From: Opitutales bacterium
GTDB taxonomy: Bacteria; Verrucomicrobiota; Verrucomicrobiia; Opitutales; UBA2987
Assembly: GCA_021772515.1 (NCBI GenBank)
Contig: JAJFLU010000015.1
Location: 25,376 to 89,375, forward strand
Direction of reading: 5' to 3'
DNA: 64,000 bases
Numbering within the stretch: the first letter of the stretch is position 1; the number at the start of each line of letters is the position of its first letter. The notes below the pieces were generated by a model. The model was not told where the DNA came from, did not search any database, and was given only the letters and a program-made list of their open reading frames with translations. Made by a program: the position numbers and the translations under genes. Shown here one piece after another: positions 53,568 through 62,879 of this stretch.

Positions 53568-54209
53568 ATGGAAAAACATAAAACCTTCGGAGTCTCCTTC
53601 CACCCCGACCAACGCGAACGCGCCAACAAACGAGCCAAAACCCTCGGCCTCAGCTTCAGCCGCTACGTCACCCTCTGTGTCGAAGCCGAACTCGGCGGCA
53701 GCATCCCCAAACTCCTCGGCCCAAACACCTCCGCCTCCCCCTCCTCCCAACCGCCGCCGCAGGGAGCAGGAACCAGCATCGACCTCGAAGAAGCCATCGA
53801 AAGAGGCGGCCAATACAGCGAAGCCAAAACCCTCTCCATCGACTTCGAAAACGACATCGAAGAAATCCTCACGACCGAAGAACTCTGCTACACCCGCGCA
53901 GAAAAAGTCTCCCACCTGCGGACCGACTTCGTCATCCAGCACATCCATCCAAAAACCGAGCAAACCCTTAAAATCGCCCTCGAATGCCGCTACAACATTA
54001 AAAACCGCTACGAAGTCACCCTCGGACAACTCATCATCCTGCAAAACCTCCCCGTCCTCGATGCGGTAATTCTAGTAGTCCCCTACCTCCAAAATTTCGA
54101 CCCAACCATCAAACAAACCTTCCAACAACAAAACATCCAAATAACCACCCCCGACAACCTCCTAACCACCCTAAACCAAACCCTAAACCAACTAGAAAAT
54201 AAGAATTAA
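53568..54209 (+). CDS. RHH protein with a putative restriction-endonuclease-like domain
   Basis: This 213-residue protein has an N-terminal RHH (about 5-45: KTFGVSFHPDQRERANKRAK, LGLSFSRYVTLCVEAEL). A Pro/Ser/Gly linker (about 46-70) follows. The C-terminal domain has the PD-(D/E)XK-like layout: D120 in LRTDFVIQH, then E139-C-R141 in KIALECRYNIK, then AVILVVPYL and TTPDNLLTTL. The usual Lys is Arg. Nuclease activity is an inference from this pattern. Codon use is strongly C-ending, unlike neighbouring genes. Confidence 0.6.
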   Translation: MEKHKTFGVSFHPDQRERANKRAKTLGLSFSRYVTLCVEAELGGSIPKLLGPNTSASPSSQPPPQGAGTSIDLEEAIERGGQYSEAKTLSIDFENDIEEILTTEELCYTRAEKVSHLRTDFVIQHIHPKTEQTLKIALECRYNIKNRYEVTLGQLIILQNLPVLDAVILVVPYLQNFDPTIKQTFQQQNIQITTPDNLLTTLNQTLNQLENKN

Positions 54210-54213
54210 ATTC

Positions 54214-54243
54214 CTCCGTGCTCTCCGTGCCTTCGTGAGAAAA
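54214..54243 (+). repeat. CTCCGTG direct repeat, copy 1
   Basis: The 30-bp sequence beginning CTCCGTGCTCTCCGTGCCTT matches 55221-55250 at 29 of 30 positions, in the same orientation. A partial CTCCGTGAGA follows at 54248. The two copies bracket the PEP-CTERM gene. The 278-nt gap between the RHH-nuclease-like gene and the PEP-CTERM gene holds nothing else I can name. Confidence 0.75.
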
Positions 54244-54487
54244 AAACCTCCGTGAGATAAAGAAAAGACCCTGCAAACTTGGACCTCATTCACTGAAATC
54301 AAGGCGAAAAAAAGATTGAAAATCCCTTTTTGAAGGAACATACTACACCCAAATTGCTGGCACAGTTATTTTCAACCACTGATTGGATGGCGTATGTTTA
54401 AGTGAAAAGTCTCGGTGTTAATTGGTTCGGTGCCTTAATTTAACCAAATATTATCTCAAAACCGTTACCCTGAACGAAAATAAAAAT

Positions 54488-55117
54488 ATGAAGCAAACGT
54501 TGACGATAGGATTATTGCTTTTACTCCCCTCGGTTTCCGGCGGAATGATTATATTTCAGCCGGATACAGCTGTGGCATCAAGTGAGTTCTCGGCACGATT
54601 TGATATTGGTAATGCTATTGATGGCTCCGGATTGCCGACTGAGTTTACCGTCGATGACGCTCATGCGGTTTATGTGGCTGACAACCATTGGACAACAGCG
54701 AGCAACCCCACTTTTCCTGTGTCCGCAATACTTGGTTTCAATACACCGGTCACCATGGGGCAATTTTTACTCTGGAATCATCGTTCGGATAACATTGCCG
54801 ACGATTCACTCTACGAAGTCGCCCAATTTGATCTGATCCTGAAGGATTCCGCAGACAACGTTCTACTAACGCTCAATGATCTAACCGCCACAGGTAATAC
54901 CGTATTTGCCCAGATCTACGACTTCCCGTTAACCGGAGGAGTCTCAACGGTTGAATTTTTTATCGATGCAAACCAAGGCTCAAGTTTTACCGGTGTTGCC
55001 GAGTTCGGTTTTACAGCAATACCCGAACCTTCCACAGCCTTTCTCACTACCATCGCCGGTTCAATGCTAATGATTACACTCTATCGAAAGCGCACAACAT
55101 CCCTTCCCACCCCCTGA
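54488..55117 (+). CDS. PEP-CTERM exported protein
   Basis: The frame opens at 54422; ATG 54488 gives a clean signal peptide (MKQTLTIGLLLLLPSVSGG) and 209 residues. The mature part is beta-rich, like a carbohydrate-binding jelly roll (FSARFDIGNAIDGSGLPTEF). The C-terminus is a PEP-CTERM sorting tag: PEPSTAFL, a hydrophobic helix, then YRKRTT. Such proteins are processed by exosortase and released to the surface or matrix. No exosortase gene is in the window. Confidence 0.88.
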   Translation: MKQTLTIGLLLLLPSVSGGMIIFQPDTAVASSEFSARFDIGNAIDGSGLPTEFTVDDAHAVYVADNHWTTASNPTFPVSAILGFNTPVTMGQFLLWNHRSDNIADDSLYEVAQFDLILKDSADNVLLTLNDLTATGNTVFAQIYDFPLTGGVSTVEFFIDANQGSSFTGVAEFGFTAIPEPSTAFLTTIAGSMLMITLYRKRTTSLPTP

Positions 55118-55122
55118 AAAGC

Positions 55123-55143
55123 GTCGTGCCGGATGGCCACGAC
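55123..55143 (+). terminator. Hairpin after the PEP-CTERM gene
   Basis: GTCGTG and CACGAC pair around a short loop, just after the stop. ATTTGAATTTTTG follows, a poor T-run, so termination is plausible but unproven. Confidence 0.35.
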
Positions 55144-55220
55144 ATTTGAATTTTTGAAATGGAAGAAATCAATCTACCGAAATAGCGCCTTCAATCCGGG
55201 CAGACAAAACACCAATATTT

Positions 55221-55250
55221 CTCCGTGATCTCCGTGCCTTCGTGAGAAAA
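55221..55250 (+). repeat. CTCCGTG direct repeat, copy 2
   Basis: This is the partner of 54214-54243, identical but for one base (GATC for GCTC). The 475-nt stretch 55118-55592 has this repeat, hairpins at both ends, and no convincing gene. Confidence 0.75.
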
Positions 55251-55543
55251 TATATTCAATTAGCAACGTACCAGAATTCTTAGCATTTGTCTTTTCCCGT
55301 CCTTGGGGAGTAACCGATTAGTGACCCGACCCATTCCAGGCAAAACCTCACCAAACCGTCTTCTCAGCCAGCCAAAAAACAAATTTATCCTTGTAATCCT
55401 GGAGTTCAACTCCGAATTTACAAGGAGCTCAAATAGTCGGAAATTACAGAAAATATTGGAACCACGGCATAGAGAGGAAGCATGCCGCGCTAAACGAATT
55501 TCCAAAAATAGAGGTATCATCCAGAATTTTTCGACCTTTATTA

Positions 55544-55574
55544 CTCCACCCTTTTCGGAAACTGAAAAGTGGAG
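55544..55574 (-). terminator. Hairpin downstream of sucrose phosphorylase gene
   Basis: CTCCAC and GTGGAG flank a run of matching A and T bases with a small bulge, 19 nt after the stop of the minus-strand gene. It could terminate on either strand. No strong T-run follows on the minus strand. Confidence 0.4.
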
Positions 55575-55592
55575 GGTCTGTGAAATAAAATC

Positions 55593-57047
55593 CTAACCGA
55601 TTTGTATCTCCGTCGGTAGTTCGCTATCGGCATTGGTTTTTGTGGCGGCTATTTTTGCTTTCATAGCGGTTAGGTCTACCGATAGGCGGCAAGAATCTTT
55701 CCCGTTAGTCCATTGCAGGTCGAGTTGACTATCCTCTTCGGTTTTTTGAATCGCAAACTCTCCCCCGAACGCCGGGTGATTAGTTCGCAGACGCATCAAC
55801 TCGAACAATTCATTTACTACCGGTCGGGCAGTCTCTCGCTCGATTTCTTCCCAAGTATAGTCATGGCGGTTGATGTCGCGGCCTTGTTTCGATCGCTCCA
55901 GCCGCTCGATGTCATTGCGCCCCGCCAGAAGTCCCACATAATATACCTGCGGAATACCCGGCGTAAAAAACTGAATCGCCCGCGCAATCAGGTAGGCGGT
56001 ATCCGACTCCCCAAGCGCCGAATAATACGTGCAGTTCAGTTGATAGATATCCAGGTTTCCATAATTCGTGGTGTTGTAAATCGGCTTAACATTGGCCCCG
56101 TAACGATAGAGAGATTCCTTGGCCGTTTCAATTTCCGAGGTGCTCAGCAGGTCCACCACATTGACGACTCCGATGCCATCGTGGGTGTCCAGAGTCGTAA
56201 TTTGCCGCCGGGGGCAAATTTTCAGCCATTCCCGCAAACGCCTCGAATTTCCGCTATAAAGCGTATGCAGCACAAGCATCGGCAGGGCAAAATCGTAGGC
56301 CCAAAATCCGTGTTTTTCCAAATTCTGCTGAATCGAGTAATGCCCATGAATCTCCGGCAGCACCAATGCCCCCCCGACAGCGGCAGCCCGTTGACAATAT
56401 CCGAGCGTTTCCCAAATTTCCGGTTCCAGAAAAAAGCAATTGGTCCCCGGTTTCTTGGTCGTATAGGCGATCGCGTCCAGGCGTATCATTTTGGCCCCCC
56501 TCTCCCCAAGTTGCCTAAGCGTCCGCCCGATAAACTCCCGGGTCACCGATTGGCGAATATCGAGGTCGATCTGTTCATAACCAAACGAACACCATATTTT
56601 TTCACGATTACCATCGGCGAATTCAACCTCGAGAAAAGGCGGGCGCGGTTTACGGGTGTAAATCTTTGAAAGATCATCCGATGAGGGCTCACCGTTTGGC
56701 CAAAATTCATTGTAGCGCAAAAACATCCGCCGCCACTCCGATTCATTTCGGTGCCGCAGAAAATCCTGAAACTGCGCCGACTGCCGGCTCAGGTGATTGA
56801 CCATGAAATCGACGGTTAAATCAAATTTCGCCCCAATCCGCTCCAGATCATCCCAATTTCCAAAAACCGGGTCGACGGATTCGTAGGTAACCGGCGAAAA
56901 ACCACGATCCGCACTCGAAGGAAAAAATGGCAAAATATGCAGCCCCGTAAAAAGATCGGTCCCATATTGATTGAGAAACCGCCCCAAGGACGCCAGATCG
57001 CCACCCAGGCTGTCCGGGTAGGTGATAAGTTGAACTCCGTTACGCAT
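55593..57047 (-). CDS. Sucrose phosphorylase (GH13 subfamily 18 type)
   Basis: This 484-residue protein begins MRNGVQLITYPDSLGGDLAS, like known sucrose phosphorylases (about 490-505 residues). GH13 catalytic residues are present: nucleophile D191 in MIRLDAIAY, acid/base E232 in LPEIHGH, and D290 in TLDTHDGIG. GRDINRHDYTWEEIE and QVYYVGLLAGRNDIE follow the same family closely. It would split sucrose with phosphate to glucose 1-phosphate and fructose in the cytoplasm. A related phosphorylase acting on another glucosyl donor is possible. It follows the symporter gene by 46 nt. Confidence 0.88.
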   Translation of the reverse strand: MRNGVQLITYPDSLGGDLASLGRFLNQYGTDLFTGLHILPFFPSSADRGFSPVTYESVDPVFGNWDDLERIGAKFDLTVDFMVNHLSRQSAQFQDFLRHRNESEWRRMFLRYNEFWPNGEPSSDDLSKIYTRKPRPPFLEVEFADGNREKIWCSFGYEQIDLDIRQSVTREFIGRTLRQLGERGAKMIRLDAIAYTTKKPGTNCFFLEPEIWETLGYCQRAAAVGGALVLPEIHGHYSIQQNLEKHGFWAYDFALPMLVLHTLYSGNSRRLREWLKICPRRQITTLDTHDGIGVVNVVDLLSTSEIETAKESLYRYGANVKPIYNTTNYGNLDIYQLNCTYYSALGESDTAYLIARAIQFFTPGIPQVYYVGLLAGRNDIERLERSKQGRDINRHDYTWEEIERETARPVVNELFELMRLRTNHPAFGGEFAIQKTEEDSQLDLQWTNGKDSCRLSVDLTAMKAKIAATKTNADSELPTEIQIG

Positions 57048-57093
57048 GAAACTTAGGTTAGCAATTGGCCGGGCGCTGCATCTTCCCCAACAG

Positions 57094-58695
57094 TTACCAA
57101 AAAAGAATGACCACGGCGGAGGTAAAAATTATCAACGCGGCGGATTGCCAGCGGTAGTCGCTCCACCAGGATCGTTTGACATCACTGTCGCCCGCCAACC
57201 GCATATCCGGCGACCAGCAAAGATCCTTGAGCGACTCCCGATTCGGCGCCGGGGTCAACAAGCTAACAATGATGAAAACCACAGCCCCTATTCCAAAAAG
57301 TATCCCCGCAACATAGGTAAAGTGCAGGGACACGGTTTCGGACATGACCAGAAAAAAGAGAATTCCCGCGCAGATATGAGTTACCCAAAGGGCCGCAAAA
57401 GCCGCCTGAGAAGTCCCCCGTCGCCACAACATGCCCAACAAAAATATCACCGCCACCGGCGGCACCGCATAGGCCAAAACCGCCTGAAGGTAAAACCATA
57501 GCCCCGGAAAATCCTCAATCATAGGAGCCCATATCGCGGAAATGGTCATCAAGGTGATCGTAATAATCCTCCCCAACTTCACCGTTTGAGCCTGAGACAG
57601 ACGTTTTCCCGGGCGATCCACGAAATCGAGCGTAATCAGCGTCGATGCCGAATTGAGACTGGAATCCACGCTCGACATCACCGCCGCAACCAAAGCCGCC
57701 AAAACAAGGCCCAGCACACCGGGCGGCAGCAATTCGATCATGAGGGTCGGAAACACCAGGTCGCCATTTTCAATATTCGGAAAAACCAGCAACGCCAGCG
57801 CCCCCGGTATAATCATGATGAACAGTGGAATCACCTTTAAAAATCCCGCAAACAACGCCCCCCACCGGGCATGTTCAATATCCCGCGCACCCAAAATACG
57901 CTGCGTGATAAACTGGTTGCTCGACCAAAAATAGAACCCGAGAATGGGCACCCCGATGAGCGTCCCGGCCCAGGGTAAAGAGGGGTCATCCAGTGGCCGA
58001 ATCAGTGAAATCTGCTCGGGCGGGAGTTGTCCAAGCGAGGCGAACCAGGCAAAATCCAGCCTGTCCAGAATTGCATAAGTAATTGCGCAAGAACCGATCA
58101 ATAAAATGATTGCCTGCGCCACATCGGTATAGGCGACCGCTTTGAGCCCCCCACCCGCCGTATATAAACCCGCCACCAGGGCGATTATCAAACAAAGCTG
58201 CCAGAGCGTAAAAGCGGGGAAAAAAAGCTGTAGCACGAGCGCCCCGGCGTATAGGCCGGCGGCCGTATCGACAAATACGATGAGAAAAATATTCAACCCC
58301 GAAAAATAGATTCGGCTGCGGCGGCTGAACCGGCGTTCGAGATATTCGGGAATCGTCCGGATTTTTGAACGCAGAAAAAATGGAATCGAGAAAAAGACCA
58401 TGAACACGAGGATGAACGCCGCCATCCACTCATAATTGGCCACCGAAATACCCGTCGTGTAGGCGGAACCCATGAGCCCGACAAGTGTCGTACTTGATAT
58501 ATTCGAGGCAAAGAGGGAAAAACCGATGACGGACCACCCGAGCGTCCTTCCGGCCAGAAATAAATCATCTCCCGTCTTTGTTCGTCGATATACCCACCAG
58601 CCGAGCCCAAACACAAAAAAGAAATAACCACCCAGGACCAACAGATCCAATACATGAAGTTGCACTTGGGGTAAAGTAGCGAGGGGTACAATCAT
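57094..58695 (-). CDS. Sodium:solute symporter (SSS family)
   Basis: This 533-residue protein has about 14 membrane helices. SSS signatures include SSTTLVGLMGSAYTTGISVA, the AAVMSSVDSSLNSASTL segment with Na-site Ser/Thr residues, and a C-terminal helix before the stop. Its operon partner is the sucrose phosphorylase, so sucrose or a related sugar is the likely cargo. Other cargo cannot be excluded from sequence. Confidence 0.9.
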   Translation of the reverse strand: MIVPLATLPQVQLHVLDLLVLGGYFFFVFGLGWWVYRRTKTGDDLFLAGRTLGWSVIGFSLFASNISSTTLVGLMGSAYTTGISVANYEWMAAFILVFMVFFSIPFFLRSKIRTIPEYLERRFSRRSRIYFSGLNIFLIVFVDTAAGLYAGALVLQLFFPAFTLWQLCLIIALVAGLYTAGGGLKAVAYTDVAQAIILLIGSCAITYAILDRLDFAWFASLGQLPPEQISLIRPLDDPSLPWAGTLIGVPILGFYFWSSNQFITQRILGARDIEHARWGALFAGFLKVIPLFIMIIPGALALLVFPNIENGDLVFPTLMIELLPPGVLGLVLAALVAAVMSSVDSSLNSASTLITLDFVDRPGKRLSQAQTVKLGRIITITLMTISAIWAPMIEDFPGLWFYLQAVLAYAVPPVAVIFLLGMLWRRGTSQAAFAALWVTHICAGILFFLVMSETVSLHFTYVAGILFGIGAVVFIIVSLLTPAPNRESLKDLCWSPDMRLAGDSDVKRSWWSDYRWQSAALIIFTSAVVILFW

Positions 58696-58808
58696 TATAT
58701 AATCCTGTTAAAACCAAATTCTGTTTATTAAAACTCTCTGATGGAGTAAAAATCCATTTACATCCATCGCCGCAACATCTACTTTAAGGGACAATGGAGA
58801 CTTTAGTT

Positions 58809-58839
58809 GAGCATAAATAACTGGAATAAACTATAAAAC
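58809..58839 (+). promoter_or_regulatory. Candidate promoter of the AraC-family gene
   Basis: TTGAGC and TATAAA are 19 nt apart, 22 nt before the ATG at 58861. The 165-nt divergent region also serves the minus-strand symporter gene, so it is where a regulator site would lie. Confidence 0.4.
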
Positions 58840-58860
58840 CTAGCACAGACCCCTACCAAA

Positions 58861-59859
58861 ATGCTCCAGTATCCACCCAGAACTGCTTCTGAAAGCCTCC
58901 CGGTCCTCGAATTTTTTCGGGAATCTTTTCAGGAGCAAATTTCGGCTTGCCAAAACGGGAGGGTGCGACTCTGCGTCCCGCAACTGCAACACCTTTATCA
59001 ACGTCTTCCCGGCATGGCTTTTCACTTCAAGCCGGAGGTTTTTTTACAGACCGGGGGAACCACCGAATTTCTATGTCCAGATACCTCATTCGAGCTGCGG
59101 TCATCGGAGGTTTGCGTCATGCCCAGGGGCGTTCCGCATGGAGAAGTGGCCAAGGCGGGCTCCCACCCTTTTGAAAACATTGTGATCTGCCTATACAATA
59201 AAACGGTGACGATTCATGTGGCCCATGAGGGTCCGGACAAACAGCCTTTGGCCTCGAATATTTTCTTTTTTAAGTCGGAATACTTTCAAGATTTTGTCCA
59301 CCTTCTAAATCGCTCGACGGCTCTCTACCACACCCCGTTATGCGCCTCTAAAACAGGCGTTAAAGGCATTTTAATGGCCTTCTTTTCCCTTCTCTTAAAT
59401 ATGCTCGAAAGCGATTTGGAGGATTCCAATCCAGAATCCCAACGAGTTCATCAATGCCAGTGGATGATACGCAACCAACTCAATAATCCCGAATTATCCG
59501 TCCAGTGGTTGGCCGATAATCTCGACTGCACCGCCAATTATCTTTCCAAAATCTTTCACGATGAAGTCGAGGAAAAGATAACCGCCTACATTACCAGAAA
59601 ACGCCTTTCAAACACCATCGATCTGCTCGGAACCACCACCCTGAGCGTGAAAGAAATCTCTTTTGCCTGCGGGTTTCGCGACCCAAATTACTTCAGCCGA
59701 GTCTTTAAGCAAAATATGAATTCCACCCCCCAGGAATACCGCCACAAACTGCTTTTGGAAAACCAAAAACCTGAAAAACGACCAAAAGTTGTCTACGCCG
59801 ATCACGAGGAGAATCACTTCGGTTTCGATCAGGATAATCACCTGATTTCGGGGGTTTAG
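58861..59859 (+). CDS. AraC-family transcriptional regulator
   Basis: This 332-residue protein has an N-terminal cupin-like sensor (about 1-160, FHFKPEVFLQTGGTTEF and VMPRGVPHGE) and a C-terminal double HTH (about 200-310: LSVQWLADNLDCTANYLSKI and LSVKEISFACGFRDPNYFSR). It is divergent from the symporter-phosphorylase operon and upstream of the receptor and kinase genes. This suggests that it senses the sugar and activates both arms. Confidence 0.9.
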   Translation: MLQYPPRTASESLPVLEFFRESFQEQISACQNGRVRLCVPQLQHLYQRLPGMAFHFKPEVFLQTGGTTEFLCPDTSFELRSSEVCVMPRGVPHGEVAKAGSHPFENIVICLYNKTVTIHVAHEGPDKQPLASNIFFFKSEYFQDFVHLLNRSTALYHTPLCASKTGVKGILMAFFSLLLNMLESDLEDSNPESQRVHQCQWMIRNQLNNPELSVQWLADNLDCTANYLSKIFHDEVEEKITAYITRKRLSNTIDLLGTTTLSVKEISFACGFRDPNYFSRVFKQNMNSTPQEYRHKLLLENQKPEKRPKVVYADHEENHFGFDQDNHLISGV

Positions 59860-60012
59860 CTAGCAGGAATTCGTTTTTTTTCCTACCTTTAGTAGTTTTT
59901 TCCAGTTATCTCCCCTTGTGGCTAGGGGCGCATTGTATGTAAATTTGAGTGCATAGCAAAATTACAATATACGCTCCAACGAATTAACCACAATTACCCT
60001 GATTTTTCGATT

Positions 60013-60056
60013 TATTTTCGGTCAACCCTTTCACCGACTGAAAATTTTTTTGCGAA
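60013..60056 (+). terminator. Possible terminator before the TonB-dependent receptor gene
   Basis: A bulged stem (TTTTC, GGT with ACC, GAAAA) is followed by a run of seven T. It would end the AraC transcript or attenuate the receptor gene. The 225-nt spacer shows no clear receptor promoter. Confidence 0.35.
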
Positions 60057-60084
60057 ATTCGTTAGAATTAGGGCTCTTAGAATC

Positions 60085-62625
60085 ATGAACTTGTTAACTA
60101 CAGCAAAATTACAAATTAGTAATAACCTCATTGATCCATTTATTTCTCTGAAAGTTATAACTATTGCCACATTAATCGCTTTTGCACCCGCAGCCTATTC
60201 GCAGGACGATGGCTCCGCAGATGACGATGCCGTACTCGAAGATTTCGGCGATCTTCTCGAATTGGATGAATTCATTACCACCGGTGTTTCCGGCGCGACC
60301 AAGAAAATTAAATCCAGTGTTTCCGTAAGCTCTGTTAATACAGACGATATCGCCTTGGCAGCGCCCAGATCGACCGCCGAGGTTTTCAGAAACATCCCCG
60401 GCATTCGCTCGGAAGCTACCGCAGGTGACGGCAATACCAACATCGCAGTGCGCGGAATTCCCATCGCCACTGGTGGCGCAAAATACCTCCAACTGCACGA
60501 AGACGGTCTTCCAATTATGGAATACGGCGATATCGCTTTTGGCACCGCAGACGGTTTTTTGAGAGCAGATAATACCATTGATAGAATAGAGGCAATCAGA
60601 GGAGGTTCAGCTTCCACTTTTGCCAGTAACTCACCCGGCGGTGTTATCAACTTCATCAGCAAAACCGGTGAAGTCAAAGGGGGCAGCCTGGCCCTGACTT
60701 CTGGTCTCGACTATGACTCCACACGCGTGGATTTCGAATACGGCAGCCCCATTTCCGATGATATGAGATTTCACGTCGGCGGTTTTTACCGCGTTGGAGA
60801 AGGCCCCCGCAACGCCGGTTACGATGGCAACGATGGCGGCCAATTCAAAGCCAATTTCACCAAGGATTTTAAAAACGGCTACGTGCGCGTTTATTTCAAA
60901 CACCTCAATGACAAAGCGATCACCTACTTGCCCATGCCAATCAGTGTCACCGGGTCGGATAGCAACCCCGAAATTGGATCACTCCCAGGCTACGATGTAA
61001 GAACCGATACCCCGCACACGCCATTTTTGCAGACCAATCTCGGCATTGGCGGCGACGGCAGTCGACGTTTGAGCGATGTTTCGGATGGGCTCCGCTCAAT
61101 CACAACCTCCGTCGGTGGAGAATTGGCATTCGATCTCGAAGGTGATTGGAAGATTATAGACAAGTTCAGGGTTGCCGCCAATAACGGTCGTTTTGTTTCT
61201 CCCTTTCCCTCACAAATTGACGATGCCCAGACTATCGCCGACGATATCGGTGGCGCTGGTGCAACCATCGCCTACGCCAATGGCCCCAATGCCGGCGAGA
61301 CCATTTCCAACCCCGGCACATTAAATGGCAACGGACTGATTATGAGGACTCACCTTTTCGACACCGAACTCAACGACTTCGACAATTATAGCAACGATTT
61401 TAAAATTGCCAAATCTGTCGATCTCGGTGACGGCGCGACCATGAACTTTACCTTCGGGTATTACAAATCCCGCCAGAATATCGACATGGACTGGCTCTGG
61501 AATACCTACCTTCTGGAGGTCAAAGGACAGGACGCGGCATTGCTCGACATCTTCGACTCCTCGGGCGCTCCGATAACAGAGAATGGTCTCGTCGCTTACG
61601 GCGTCCCTTTTTGGGGCAATTGCTGCCAACGCAGCTATGACGCCTCCTACGACACCGATGCGCCTTACTTTGAATTAGGTTACCAGAAAAATAAGCTAAA
61701 TTTCGATTTCAGTTTACGAGTGGACTATGGAAGCGCCAACGGTACCTATGCTGGCGGCACGCAGTCTGCCGACCTCGACGTCAATCAGGACGGAGTGATC
61801 TCGGTTCCTGAGCAAAGCGTCTCAGTTATTAATAATGCCGCCCAAAGCCCGATCAATTACAGTTGGGATTACGTTTCCTATTCCTTTGGCGCCAATTATG
61901 AAATCACCGATGATCTGGCTGTCTTTGGCAGGTATAGCCGTGGCGGCAGATCAAATGCCGATAGGTTATTGTTCAGCGATAATATTAGATCCGATGGTTC
62001 CATAGAGGGCCAAGAGTCTGCGGTTGACTTCGTCAAGCAATTGGAGGGTGGTGTGAAATTCAGGACTCGAAATTCCGATCAGGGCAACCTGTCAGTGTTC
62101 GCCACTGGCTTCTTCGCAAAAACAGAGGAGCAGAACTTCGAGGCCACCACACAAAAATTTATTGACCGCGTTTTCGAAGCCTTTGGCCTTGAATTGGAAG
62201 CCGCCTACAGAATCGGTGGTTTCAGCCTGAGGGCGGGCCTCACCTGGACCAACGCCGAAATTGTGGACGATACGATCAACGACTCAGTGATTGGCAATAC
62301 GCCTCGCAGACAAGCCGACCTTATCTATCAATTCACTCCTTCTTACTCCCAGGGTCGTTTTACGGTTGGCACAAATATCATCGGAACCACTGATTCATAC
62401 GCCCAGGACAGCAATGACTTGGTCATGCCCGGCTACGCCATTGTAAACCCGTTTATCAATTATGAAATCACCAACGGTTTGTCACTTTCTCTCAATGTGA
62501 ACAACGTTTTCGATGCGTTTGGCTTAAGTGAATCCGAGCAAGGATCGATTCCTGGAAATAACGTCATCGCCGCCCGTGGCATCAATGGCCGGACCACCTC
62601 TGTCACCCTGATGTACCGCTTCTAA
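60085..62625 (+). CDS. TonB-dependent outer-membrane receptor
   Basis: This 846-residue protein has a signal peptide (about 1-40, cleaved near AYSQ), then a likely TonB box around DEFITTG. A plug domain follows (about 50-175: TAEVFRNIPGIRSEATAGDG, then VIRGGSASTFASNSPGGVIN without the first V in every relative). A large beta-barrel ends in LMYRF with the terminal aromatic residue. It is not a SusC type with a carboxypeptidase-like domain. Position suggests sucrose or an oligosaccharide as substrate. Confidence 0.92.
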   Translation: MNLLTTAKLQISNNLIDPFISLKVITIATLIAFAPAAYSQDDGSADDDAVLEDFGDLLELDEFITTGVSGATKKIKSSVSVSSVNTDDIALAAPRSTAEVFRNIPGIRSEATAGDGNTNIAVRGIPIATGGAKYLQLHEDGLPIMEYGDIAFGTADGFLRADNTIDRIEAIRGGSASTFASNSPGGVINFISKTGEVKGGSLALTSGLDYDSTRVDFEYGSPISDDMRFHVGGFYRVGEGPRNAGYDGNDGGQFKANFTKDFKNGYVRVYFKHLNDKAITYLPMPISVTGSDSNPEIGSLPGYDVRTDTPHTPFLQTNLGIGGDGSRRLSDVSDGLRSITTSVGGELAFDLEGDWKIIDKFRVAANNGRFVSPFPSQIDDAQTIADDIGGAGATIAYANGPNAGETISNPGTLNGNGLIMRTHLFDTELNDFDNYSNDFKIAKSVDLGDGATMNFTFGYYKSRQNIDMDWLWNTYLLEVKGQDAALLDIFDSSGAPITENGLVAYGVPFWGNCCQRSYDASYDTDAPYFELGYQKNKLNFDFSLRVDYGSANGTYAGGTQSADLDVNQDGVISVPEQSVSVINNAAQSPINYSWDYVSYSFGANYEITDDLAVFGRYSRGGRSNADRLLFSDNIRSDGSIEGQESAVDFVKQLEGGVKFRTRNSDQGNLSVFATGFFAKTEEQNFEATTQKFIDRVFEAFGLELEAAYRIGGFSLRAGLTWTNAEIVDDTINDSVIGNTPRRQADLIYQFTPSYSQGRFTVGTNIIGTTDSYAQDSNDLVMPGYAIVNPFINYEITNGLSLSLNVNNVFDAFGLSESEQGSIPGNNVIAARGINGRTTSVTLMYRF

Positions 62626-62663
62626 TTAAGTATCGCATCCTGCTTTGAATTTTTCATAGTTGA

Positions 62664-62879
62664 AAATGGCGCCTCGCTTTTGGGGCGATCCCCCTAGGGC
62701 GTGTTAACACTTCGAGAAACGAAGATAAAAGATGGATTTTCGAGTCAAAAATGAGGTGAAAAGACGAGGCGAATGGGCATTCGTCGAGTTGATGAACACC
62801 TTTTTTGACCGAAAAGACGCTTTTAAGCTGATTTGAGTCGTAGTGTTAACACGCCCTAGGCGAAAGCGAGGCGTCATTT
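62664..62879 (+). other. 17-bp hairpin split by a MITE, abutting the kinase start
   Basis: AAATGGCGCCTCGCTTT (62664) and AAAGCGAGGCGTCATTT (ending 62879) are complementary over 17 positions with one G-T pair. The 160-bp element 62697-62856 is inserted within the loop. The right arm holds GAGG, the Shine-Dalgarno for the GTG start at 62880, so the hairpin could control access of ribosomes. Confidence 0.6.
62695..62858. mobile_element. MITE-like element upstream of the fructokinase gene
   Basis: Terminal repeats GGGCGTGTTAACACT match perfectly at both ends, with TA on each side. The body is 160 bp (62697-62856). The repeat pair with flanks extends to 19 bp. It holds a hairpin CGAATG/CATTCG and no ORF. 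Its ends differ from those of the hutU-hutH element. Confidence 0.85.

Noticed and set aside
53488..54069. 193-residue Ser/Pro/Thr-rich plus-strand frame
   Set aside because: It is a shadow of the RHH-nuclease-like gene; composition follows the C-rich codons of that gene.
55260..55520. 86-residue minus-strand frame
   Set aside because: No family pattern, no ribosome-binding site, and it lies in a repeat-bearing spacer.
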